This document shows, piece by piece, positions 1-5,113 of a stretch of 7,681 nucleotides of DNA. Source of the DNA: Omnitrophica bacterium RIFOXYB12_FULL_50_7. Lineage in GTDB: Bacteria > Omnitrophota > Omnitrophia > Omnitrophales > Aquincolibacteriaceae. The notes beneath the pieces were generated by a model. It searched no databases and was not told the origin of the DNA. It worked only from the letters and a program-made list of their open reading frames with translations. The position numbers and the translations under genes are program-made. Location: positions 3,294 to 10,974 of the forward strand of contig MHFU01000035.1 of the NCBI GenBank assembly GCA_001804345.1, given 5' to 3'. Position 1 is the first letter of the stretch; each line of letters starts with the position of its first letter.

Positions 1-678
1 TTTGACGAGCTGATCGAAAGGATCCTGAGGAAATTCTTCCTTCGTATGATCCAAATAGATCTTCTTGTACTGGCGAACGATGTCTTTCAGATCGTTGGCA
101 TTGAGCTCGGTATCGGACTTTGCGCCGACCTGCTGCTTTTTCTTCTCCAAAACATGTTCGAAATCATCGTGCGGCACTTCCATCACGACATCGCCGAACA
201 TCTGGATGAAACGGCGATAGGAATCCCACGCGAAACGTTCGTTCTCCGTCTTAACGATCAACCCCTGCACCACCTCGGAATTAAGACCGAGATTGAGCAC
301 GGTATCCATCATGCCCGGCATGGAAGCCGCAGCGCCTGAGCGAATGGAAACGAGAAGCGGATTGTTCCGATCCCCGAGCTTCAAGCCCATGGCTTTTTCG
401 AGCTTGGCGACGTTCTCACGGACTTGTTCTTCAAGACCCGCGGGCCATTTCTTGCCGTTCTTGTTATAAAGATCGCAGGTTTCAGTTGTGATCGTAAAGC
501 CGGCCGGAACGGGAATGCCGATATTCGTCATTTCCGCAAGGTTCGCACCTTTGCCGCCCAGAAGATCTTTCATCTTGGCATCCCCTTCAGCCTTACCCTT
601 GCCGAAGAAATAAACGAGTTTTGCACCTTTGGATTTAGACTTGGATTTTGAGGATTTCTTGCATGTCGCGGTACTCAT
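1..678 (-). CDS. ppdK: Pyruvate phosphate dikinase, N-terminal part (runs off the window start)
   Basis: PPDK interconverts pyruvate + ATP + Pi and PEP + AMP + PPi in the cytosol, linking glycolysis and gluconeogenesis. The 226 codons seen are the start of the N-terminal ATP-grasp domain. They include GGKGANLAEM (about residues 41-50), the PVPAGFTI segment (about 56-63), and SIRSGAAASMPGMMDTVLNLG in the region of residues 111-131, all highly conserved in PPDK. The reading frame is open to base 1, ending in the typical FPQDP..QL segment, so about three quarters of the usual ~880-900 residues lie outside. The start ATG (676-678) is set by a strong AAAAGGAG Shine-Dalgarno 5-6 nt upstream. The first ~20 residues are a Ser/Lys-rich tail (SSKSKSKSKG) not usual in the family. 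The gene lies downstream of glyS on the same strand across a 271-nt structured gap. The glyQ-glyS-ppdK order is known from other bacteria. Confidence 0.96.
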   Translation of the reverse strand, partial: MSTATCKKSSKSKSKSKGAKLVYFFGKGKAEGDAKMKDLLGGKGANLAEMTNIGIPVPAGFTITTETCDLYNKNGKKWPAGLEEQVRENVAKLEKAMGLKLGDRNNPLLVSIRSGAAASMPGMMDTVLNLGLNSEVVQGLIVKTENERFAWDSYRRFIQMFGDVVMEVPHDDFEHVLEKKKQQVGAKSDTELNANDLKDIVRQYKKIYLDHTKEEFPQDPFDQLVK

Positions 679-699
679 GGTTGCTCCTTTTTAGATGAA

Positions 700-733
700 C
701 CCCGCCGCGTTCTGCGAAATGCAGAAGGCGGGG
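700..733 (-). promoter_or_regulatory. Strong GC-rich hairpin just upstream of the ppdK ribosome binding site
   Basis: CCCCGCC (700-706) pairs with GGCGGGG (727-733), and TTCTGC (710-715) pairs with GCAGAA (721-726). This makes a 13-bp stem broken only by a 3-nt bulge, with a 5-nt loop. On the minus strand it ends about 10 nt before the AAAAGGAG of ppdK and is not followed by a T-run. It therefore looks like a mRNA-stabilising or translation-modulating leader hairpin rather than a terminator in that direction. Confidence 0.55.
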
Positions 734-756
734 AGAATTTTTCGCCACAAACCGTC

Positions 757-803
757 GGACGAATCCGTCCTTCGGCGGAAATCCGCCAAGTTTTATGGCG
801 GAT
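757..803 (-). promoter_or_regulatory. Cluster of overlapping GC-rich hairpins in the ppdK leader
   Basis: ATCCGCC (781-787) pairs with GGCGGAT (797-803), but TCCGCC (782-787) also pairs with GGCGGA (774-779), so the two hairpins exclude each other. A third stem, GGACG (757-761) with CGTCC (766-770) and a 4-nt loop, lies beside them. This could be a switching leader or simply degenerate palindromic repeats. Confidence 0.4.
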
Positions 804-818
804 CAGTTTAAAAACTAT

Positions 819-839
819 CCTCTGAAGAACCTTCAGGGG
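819..839 (-). terminator. Hairpin with short T-run: glyS terminator or ppdK attenuator
   Basis: CCTCTGAAG (819-827) and CTTCAGGGG (831-839) form a 9-bp stem (one G-U) with a 3-nt loop. On the minus strand it is followed by ATAGTTTTT. The T-run is short and offset by four bases, so termination would be partial. Because it lies downstream of the putative ppdK promoter as well as of glyS, it could attenuate both transcripts. Confidence 0.45.
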
Positions 840-943
840 TCTTGAAAGAGGTTTGCACTGTTTCGATTTTGTTATTACGGGTAAACGGTACGATAGACGT
901 CTCTATACAAATTTAGCGTCGACACCCCACCGGAAGAGGGCGG

Positions 944-952
944 ATTATATCA
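944..952 (-). promoter_or_regulatory. Extended -10 promoter for ppdK, overlapping the glyS stop
   Basis: The minus strand reads TGATATAAT, a perfect TATAAT with the TGn extension of extended -10 promoters. The TGA here is also the glyS stop codon. No good -35 hexamer lies 17 nt upstream, which extended -10 promoters can tolerate. The predicted start is near 937. It would let ppdK be transcribed apart from glyQS. Confidence 0.5.
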
Positions 953-3049
953 CTCTTCGTCAATTCTGGACAGCACCGAAAGATCGGCGATCTTTGCCGT
1001 ATAAAGACGGTTGACCTTCGCGACAAGCGCCATCCGATTCTCACGTAAAACCGCGTCCTCCGCATTCACCAGTACATGGTCAAAGAAGTCATTGAGCGGT
1101 ACCGAGAAAAGATCCGCGAAAAGCCGCGTCGCCCTTTCATAGTCTCCTTTTTCAAGGGGTTCAGTGACGTCCTTGGCTCCCGTGCGGAGCAATTCAGAAA
1201 GCTTCTTTTCCTGCATTTCGACCAAAAGCTCCTCTTTCGGCTCCCCGGGAGTCTTGTCGTAACCTTTCAGCATGTTTGCCGTACGCTGGATCACTTTGGC
1301 CGCCTTGATCAAGACCTTCTGATCCATTCCGGTCAACACTTCAAACCTTTTAAATACATCCGCAATATCCTCGAAAGAAGAACGCATGACCGCCTGAAGG
1401 ATCTCGAAAGGCCGCGTGCCGGGCTTGACACCCAATTCAAAGGACACACGCTCCTGAAGGAATTTTAAAAGTCTCGCTTTCAAATCTTCCTTTTGGGTCA
1501 ATTTTTCGCCGTAGAGCTTCACATTCGCCGCGATCATTTCTTCCAAAGAGAAAGAGAGCTCAAACGCGCGAACAAGTTTCGCCACAACACCTCCGGCACG
1601 ACGTAACGCAAAAGGGTCCTGACTTCCCGTGGGCTCAATGCCCGAACCCAAAGCCCCGATCAAAAGGTCCAAACGATCCATGATCCCAAAGAGCGTCCCG
1701 AGAAGGCTCATGGACTTTTTAACCCTGGAGTGATCTTCCGTCAGGTTCTTGGGCAGGTACTGGAAACCGATGGCAACAGCGACCTCATTTTTCTCTCCCG
1801 CCTCCAGAGCATATTCCCGCCCCACGATCCCCTGAAGGTCCGGCATTTCATAAACAAGATGGCTTACAAGATCGATCTTGGAAAGTGAGGCAACCCGTGC
1901 GAGGTCCTGGGAAAGTTCCTTTTGTCCTGCCGCCGCGGCGAACTCCGCCGCCATCCTTTCAAGCCTCTCGGTCTTGTCGAGGACAGAGCCGAGCTTCCCG
2001 AGATAAACGAGCTGAGCGAGAACAGGCTTCTTATTTTCAAACGACTCACGTGTGTCCATTTCGTAGAAATAACGGGCATCCTTCAATCGCGAATCCAGAA
2101 CATTTTCATAATCTGAACGGATCTTTGCGAGCCCATTGCGTTTACCATTCATCACGGCCACGAACTGATTTTTCATCTTCCCCTTGGCGTCGTAGCAGGC
2201 AAAAACCTTCTGGTTCTTCTTCATACAGCTTGCGAGCACTTCCGCGGGAAGCTCGAGATATTCCTGAGAGAAAGTCCCCTCCAAAAAGAAGGGCTCTTCT
2301 ACAAGATGAGCGTTCATGTGCGCCAATTCTTCGTCGCTCTGTTTTTGCCAAAAGCGGTTCTTGAGAGCTCCGCGCACCAAGGCCTCGCGAGTGACAATCG
2401 GCAGAATAATGTGTTTCTTTTTCAGAAGCGCGACATAAGTCTTCCAATCAGCCTTTAGGATCGTGAAACTTTGCGGCGAAAGAAAGCGGTGGCCAAAACT
2501 TTTGTTGCCGGACTTCACATCGGCGAGCACCATCGGTATCTTTTTGGCATCCATCAAAACAACCAGCCACCGGATGGGACGAGGGAAACGGAACCCTGAC
2601 GGCTCCCAGCGCATGAGCTTGGGGAAAGAGAGCGAAGCGAGAAACCCTTTAATCAGGTCCGGAAGAAGAGCTGCTACGGCTACGCCTTTTTCTTTTTTCT
2701 TCAGGAAGATGAATTTCCCCTTCGGCGTTTCCCGGACCTCGATATCTTTTTCCGCGGCCTTTTTACTTCTGAGAAAACCTTGAAGCACCGCCGTGGATTT
2801 CCCTTGGGCGTCATAACATTTCTCACAGGAAGGACCCGAGATCTCGAGTGTCCGGTCAGGCTGCATCGTGGCAATCCCTTGAACAAAAAGCGCAATCCGG
2901 CGAGGGGTCGCTTCGACTTTTACATCCGCAAAAGCGATGCGTTCATCCACCAGCTTTTGACGTACCTTTGCCGTCAGTTCATCATAAATGACGTCCAGAC
3001 TTCCGACGGGCAACTCTTCGACCCCGATTTCGACAAGCAGATTGGGCAT
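950..3049 (-). CDS. glyS: Glycyl-tRNA synthetase beta subunit
   Basis: This is the tRNA-binding subunit of the alpha2beta2 glycyl-tRNA synthetase, which charges tRNA-Gly in the cytosol together with GlyQ. The protein opens with LLVEIGVEELP and has TPRRIALFV (about 48-56), FPKLMRW (142-148), FRFPRPIRWL (153-162), a long central region, the EMPDLQGIVGREYA segment (401-414) and PTGSQDPFALRRA (473-485). All are typical of GlyS. With 699 residues it matches the family (~690). I chose ATG 3047-3049 because homologues begin at this point. An in-frame GTG at 3076 would add nine residues encoded by a heptanucleotide repeat. Neither start has a clear Shine-Dalgarno, which is odd for such a gene. It follows glyQ by 121 nt, and its stop overlaps the presumed ppdK promoter. 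The GIMDRLDLL stretch (455-463) departs from the usual AIADKLDTL-like sequence. Confidence 0.97.
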   Translation of the reverse strand: MPNLLVEIGVEELPVGSLDVIYDELTAKVRQKLVDERIAFADVKVEATPRRIALFVQGIATMQPDRTLEISGPSCEKCYDAQGKSTAVLQGFLRSKKAAEKDIEVRETPKGKFIFLKKKEKGVAVAALLPDLIKGFLASLSFPKLMRWEPSGFRFPRPIRWLVVLMDAKKIPMVLADVKSGNKSFGHRFLSPQSFTILKADWKTYVALLKKKHIILPIVTREALVRGALKNRFWQKQSDEELAHMNAHLVEEPFFLEGTFSQEYLELPAEVLASCMKKNQKVFACYDAKGKMKNQFVAVMNGKRNGLAKIRSDYENVLDSRLKDARYFYEMDTRESFENKKPVLAQLVYLGKLGSVLDKTERLERMAAEFAAAAGQKELSQDLARVASLSKIDLVSHLVYEMPDLQGIVGREYALEAGEKNEVAVAIGFQYLPKNLTEDHSRVKKSMSLLGTLFGIMDRLDLLIGALGSGIEPTGSQDPFALRRAGGVVAKLVRAFELSFSLEEMIAANVKLYGEKLTQKEDLKARLLKFLQERVSFELGVKPGTRPFEILQAVMRSSFEDIADVFKRFEVLTGMDQKVLIKAAKVIQRTANMLKGYDKTPGEPKEELLVEMQEKKLSELLRTGAKDVTEPLEKGDYERATRLFADLFSVPLNDFFDHVLVNAEDAVLRENRMALVAKVNRLYTAKIADLSVLSRIDEE

Positions 3050-3055
3050 ACAATC

Positions 3056-3090
3056 AGACCATGGACCATAGACCACAGACCATGGACGAA
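3056..3090 (+). repeat. Heptanucleotide tandem array A at the glyS start
   Basis: On the plus strand five 7-nt units follow one another without gaps: AGACCAT, GGACCAT, AGACCAC, AGACCAT and a decayed GGACGAA. The array sits 7-41 nt upstream of the glyS ATG and contains the alternative GTG start (3074-3076). It replaces the place where a Shine-Dalgarno would be expected. Heptamer short tandem arrays (STRR) are known from cyanobacteria; here the relation is only one of form. Confidence 0.8.
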
Positions 3091-3170
3091 AAACCCAAAA
3101 CTGTTTTTCCTACCACGCCTAAAGTCTTGAAATTGAATGATGTTTGAAAAAAAAGTTTTTTCATATGGTG
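3091..3170. other. glyQ-glyS spacer without a gene
   Basis: This AT-rich spacer lies between the two heptamer arrays. It carries a poly-A/poly-T stretch (3145-3161), whose minus strand reads GAAAAAAC followed by eight T. It also has a TAGGAAAAAC on the minus strand, about 25-40 nt ahead of the possible glyS starts, that could be a displaced Shine-Dalgarno. I see no convincing promoter, so glyS is probably co-transcribed with glyQ. Confidence 0.5.
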
Positions 3171-4079
3171 CTAGTCCCTGGTCTCTGGTCTCTTGTCTCT
3201 GATCTTCAAGAGCGGGAATTTCTGTTCTTCCCGGCTCTTGAGGTAGCCTTCTGCGCAGCGCCGGGCCAGGGCCCGGACACGAGCAATATAGCGCGGCCGT
3301 TCGTTCACGCTCACGGCACCGCGGGCATCGAGCAAATTAAAAATATGCGAGGTCTTGAGACAGCAATCATAGGCCGGCAGGACCATCCCTCCTTCGAGCA
3401 GACGCGTGGCCTGTTTTTCATAATCCTCAAAATGGCGCCGGTAGATCTCCGGATCCGATCCTTCGAAATTGAATTTCGAAAATTCTTTTTCGCCTTGCAG
3501 ATGAACATCGCCGTAGGTGATCTTGTCATTCCACTGGATATCGAAAAGCGAATCTTTCTCTTGAAGGAACATGGCGATGCGCTCCAGGCCGTAGGTGATC
3601 TCGCAAGAAATGACATCAAGATCAATCGAACCGCATTGCTGGAAATAAGTGAATTGCGTGATCTCAAGACTGTCGAGCCATACTTCCCAACCCAGTCCCC
3701 ACGCGCCGAGCGTTGGAGATTCCCAATCGTCTTCCACAAAACGAATGTCATGAGAAAGCGGGTCAATACCGACCGCGCGAAGACTATTCAGATAAAGCTC
3801 CTGAGGATCCCCGGGAGATGGCTTCAGAATAACCTGGTACTGATAATAATGTTGGGTCCTGTGCGGGTTCTCACCGTAGCGGCCGTCTGTGGGCCTCCGA
3901 GAGGGCTCAACGTAGGCGGCTTTCCAGGGCTCGGGCCCAAGAGCGCGGAGGAATGTATTCGGGGAAAAAGTGCCGGCGCCGACCTCGATATCGTAAGGCT
4001 GCATCACAAGACAGCCCTGTTTCGCCCAATAATCGTTCAGCTTTTGTATTAACTCCTGGAATGTCAAAGGCTTAGGCAT
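3171..4079 (-). CDS. glyQ: Glycyl-tRNA synthetase alpha subunit
   Basis: This is the catalytic subunit of the alpha2beta2 glycyl-tRNA synthetase. It activates glycine with ATP and transfers it to tRNA-Gly as a complex with GlyS. The 302-residue protein shows the class II synthetase features of GlyQ: TFQELIQKLNDYWAKQGC (6-23), VGAGTFSPNTFLRALGPEP (33-51), the motif 2 region PSRRPTDGRYGENPHRTQHY (59-78), TLGAWGLGWEVW (123-134), and EITYGLERIAM (160-170) as motif 3. I chose ATG 4077-4079, with AGGA 6 nt upstream, over an in-frame GTG at 4118 that lies inside a hairpin. The last residues (RDKRPETRD) are not typical of the family and are encoded by a heptamer repeat, so the stop was probably shifted by repeat growth. 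It is the first gene of the glyQ-glyS unit, with a near-consensus promoter. Confidence 0.97.
   Translation of the reverse strand: MPKPLTFQELIQKLNDYWAKQGCLVMQPYDIEVGAGTFSPNTFLRALGPEPWKAAYVEPSRRPTDGRYGENPHRTQHYYQYQVILKPSPGDPQELYLNSLRAVGIDPLSHDIRFVEDDWESPTLGAWGLGWEVWLDSLEITQFTYFQQCGSIDLDVISCEITYGLERIAMFLQEKDSLFDIQWNDKITYGDVHLQGEKEFSKFNFEGSDPEIYRRHFEDYEKQATRLLEGGMVLPAYDCCLKTSHIFNLLDARGAVSVNERPRYIARVRALARRCAEGYLKSREEQKFPLLKIRDKRPETRD
3172..3206 (-). repeat. Heptanucleotide tandem array B encoding the GlyQ C-terminus
   Basis: On the minus strand the units are AAGATCA, GAGACAA, GAGACCA, GAGACCA and GGGACTA. They share the AGACCA core with array A but lie on the opposite strand. They encode the last residues of GlyQ (IRDKRPETRD), and the TAG stop lies in the last unit. 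The two arrays form an interrupted inverted repeat around an 81-nt spacer. Confidence 0.8.
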
Positions 4080-4106
4080 CGTTTTTCCTGGGAGAAAATA
4101 GGAAAT

Positions 4107-4135
4107 AGTGACAGTCACCCAAAGTAACTGTCACT
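4107..4135 (-). promoter_or_regulatory. Perfect 9-bp inverted repeat in the glyQ leader
   Basis: AGTGACAGT (4107-4115) and ACTGTCACT (4127-4135) form a perfect 9-bp inverted repeat around 11 nt. The left arm also lies in a second palindrome, GTGAC-A-GTCAC (4108-4118). It falls between the predicted start site (~4157) and the glyQ Shine-Dalgarno (4086-4089). It could be a leader hairpin, a DNA operator or a copy of a palindromic repeat. There is no T-run, so it is not a terminator. Confidence 0.55.
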
Positions 4136-4163
4136 CGGTTGTCCTGTTGTTCAAAGAGGCGGC

Positions 4164-4192
4164 ATTGTAACAAAACCCCCATGACAAATCAA
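4164..4192 (-). promoter_or_regulatory. Sigma70-type promoter of glyQ
   Basis: The minus strand reads TTGATT (4187-4192), a 17-nt spacer, then TACAAT (4164-4169). Each box differs from consensus at one or two positions and the spacing is ideal. The predicted start is near 4157, giving a leader of about 78 nt. The -35 box overlaps the stop codon (4189-4191) of the preceding gene. Confidence 0.72.
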
Positions 4193-4527
4193 GTTGCGGA
4201 GGAAAACGGGAGCGATGATGCTGGGCTCTTAGCTTCCCCACGGTCTTGAGAGGCTTCGTGCCGCTCACAGTGGACAGGATCGGCCGACAAAGCGACAAGC
4301 GTCAAAAGCTCGCGGAGTAATTCCTGAGCCGAGATCAGGCGATCCGTCTCCATCCCCGCTTGCTCGATGGTCGCATAAAGAATGGATTTCACGGCATGGA
4401 TCTTCCCGAAGTTATACGCCGAATCATCCTCGCGGAGAACCTTCTGCGTCCCGTCCATCGCCTTCATGAGACACCACCGATAACCGATCTGGCTGCCCGA
4501 AATGTTCATTTCCTCTTTGAAATTCAC
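4189..4527 (-). CDS. Hypothetical protein, 112 residues
   Basis: I do not recognise this protein. The GTG start (4525-4527) has an AAAGG 6 nt upstream. An in-frame ATG six codons on (4507-4509) has GAGG too close to it, so GTG is favoured. It looks soluble, with no signal peptide or membrane segment. A central region, about residues 38-82 (KIHAVKSILYATIEQ and LISAQELLRELLTLVALSA), looks like two amphipathic helices. The C-terminal ~25 residues are polar and probably disordered. It lies downstream of the helix-hairpin-helix gene, beyond a terminator-like hairpin. Its stop overlaps the glyQ promoter. The opposite strand is also open here, so a spurious call is possible, but the ribosome binding site and the fit between terminator and promoter favour a real gene. 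Confidence 0.6.
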   Translation of the reverse strand: MNFKEEMNISGSQIGYRWCLMKAMDGTQKVLREDDSAYNFGKIHAVKSILYATIEQAGMETDRLISAQELLRELLTLVALSADPVHCERHEASQDRGEAKSPASSLPFSSAT

Positions 4528-4576
4528 CGGAAACCTTTCCTAGCAAAGAATCTTCTCTCAGAACACGAAAGAAATG

Positions 4577-4603
4577 GCTCTCTTGCCGGCCGGACAAGAG
4601 AGC
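4577..4603 (-). terminator. Rho-independent terminator after the helix-hairpin-helix gene
   Basis: GCTCTCTTG (4577-4585) and CAAGAGAGC (4595-4603) form a perfect 9-bp stem with a 9-nt loop that itself contains CCGG. On the minus strand it is followed by CATTTCTTTCG, a modest T-rich tract. It begins 20 nt after the stop of the gene at 4624-4965. Read-through into 4189-4527 is likely, since I see no strong separate promoter for that gene. Confidence 0.6.
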
Positions 4604-4623
4604 TCTTTCTCACCCGCAGCTCC

Positions 4624-4965
4624 TTAGACCATGACTTGATCTTTGATGCGCTGCAGCTTGTTGCCGCCGATCCCCTGGACCTGCGTCAGATCATCGATCG
4701 ACTTGAACGCACCGTTCTTGTCGCGATGCTCGATGATCCGCTTGGCCATGACCGGTCCGATCCCCCGGACCTTGACCAACTCCTCCGCGGTGGCTTTATT
4801 GACATTCACCATCACCGCGGGCTGCGCCTGATCTTGAAGCTGCAAAGTCGCCTTAGGCGGACCGGCCAACACCTTTTCTGCGGCGATCATGGAAAGACCT
4901 CCGAAGAAGAATGTGGCGATAACCAGGACTCCCAATGCGCGCTTCACTTCTGTTCTGTACATCAT
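4624..4965 (-). CDS. Secreted ComEA-type helix-hairpin-helix protein
   Basis: This 113-residue exported protein has a basic N-terminus, a hydrophobic core (about 11-28) and a likely signal peptidase I site after VLA (residue 34). After a short linker comes a ComEA-type (HhH)2 domain: VNVNKATAEEL (53-63), first hairpin VRGIG (66-70), AKRIIEHRDKNGAF (74-87), second hairpin VQGIG (96-100). Such domains bind double-stranded DNA without sequence preference. ComEA uses one for DNA uptake, but many short relatives have no proven role, so I give no symbol. ATG 4963-4965 was chosen because AGGAGG lies 7 nt upstream. The longer in-frame start would overlap the -35 box. No other competence gene is in the window. 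It is divergent from the XRE regulator and has its own strong promoter. Confidence 0.88.
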   Translation of the reverse strand: MMYRTEVKRALGVLVIATFFFGGLSMIAAEKVLAGPPKATLQLQDQAQPAVMVNVNKATAEELVKVRGIGPVMAKRIIEHRDKNGAFKSIDDLTQVQGIGGNKLQRIKDQVMV

Positions 4966-4996
4966 GTTGATACCTCCTTTTTTTGACGTTGACAGG

Positions 4997-5025
4997 AGGG
5001 TAACATTAATATGGCTATTTGTCAA
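4997..5025 (-). promoter_or_regulatory. Promoter of the helix-hairpin-helix gene
   Basis: The minus strand has a perfect TTGACA (5020-5025), a 17-nt spacer and TACCCT (4997-5002), with a TG one base before the -10 hexamer (extended -10). The predicted start near 4990 gives a 25-nt leader with an AGGAGG site. It is among the strongest promoters visible here. Confidence 0.75.
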
Positions 5026-5079
5026 TATTGATTTTATTAAATACCATAAGATGTTTTATTCATTATTGTTATATTCACC
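5026..5079. promoter_or_regulatory. AT-rich divergent control region
   Basis: This 54-bp stretch lies between the two divergent -35 boxes and is very AT-rich. GATTTTATTAA (5030-5040) and GATGTTTTATTCA (5050-5062) are imperfect direct repeats 20 bp apart, close to two helical turns. They could be operator half-sites for the adjacent XRE regulator. This is inference from position only. Confidence 0.3.
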
Positions 5080-5107
5080 TTGACTTAAAGAGGCGCGCGA
5101 GTAAAAT
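5080..5107 (+). promoter_or_regulatory. Promoter of the XRE-cupin gene, predicting a leaderless mRNA
   Basis: TTGACT (5080-5085), a 16-nt spacer and TAAAAT (5102-5107) form a good sigma70-type promoter. Counting the last -10 base as -7 puts +1 at 5114, the A of the ATG. There is no Shine-Dalgarno in the bases before the ATG, in keeping with leaderless translation. The GC-rich spacer contains GCGCGC, a possible operator. Confidence 0.65.
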
Positions 5108-5113
5108 ACCGTC

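Larger units (their letters stand above)
679..949 (-). promoter_or_regulatory. Long structured leader / intergenic region between glyS and ppdK
   Basis: This 271-nt gap contains no gene I can support. Read on the minus strand it holds, in order: an extended -10 element at the glyS stop, an AU-rich stretch, a 9-bp hairpin followed by a T-run (819-839), a set of overlapping small GC-rich hairpins (757-803), a long GC-rich hairpin (700-733), and the ppdK Shine-Dalgarno. If transcription starts near 937, the ppdK mRNA has a leader of about 260 nt. I do not recognise a known riboswitch family in it. Confidence 0.55.

Noticed and set aside
3056..3206. CRISPR array
   Set aside because: The units are 7 nt and contiguous, with no unique spacers and no cas genes nearby.
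3144..4052. Long plus-strand open frame of 302 codons opposite glyQ
   Set aside because: It is antisense to the unmistakable glyQ gene. It has no family-like motifs and arises from the codon bias of the real frame.
4080..4118. Upstream GTG start giving GlyQ 13 more residues
   Set aside because: Homologues start near MPKPLTFQ, that ATG has a proper Shine-Dalgarno, and the GTG falls inside the leader palindrome.
4080..4160. T-box leader upstream of glyQ
   Set aside because: The predicted leader is only about 78 nt. It lacks the T-box sequence and the antiterminator/terminator pair.
4360..4986. Plus-strand open frame of 208 codons opposite the HhH and hypothetical genes
   Set aside because: It covers the ComEA-type gene on the other strand, with its signal peptide, ribosome binding site, promoter and terminator. 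The plus-strand product shows no recognisable domain.
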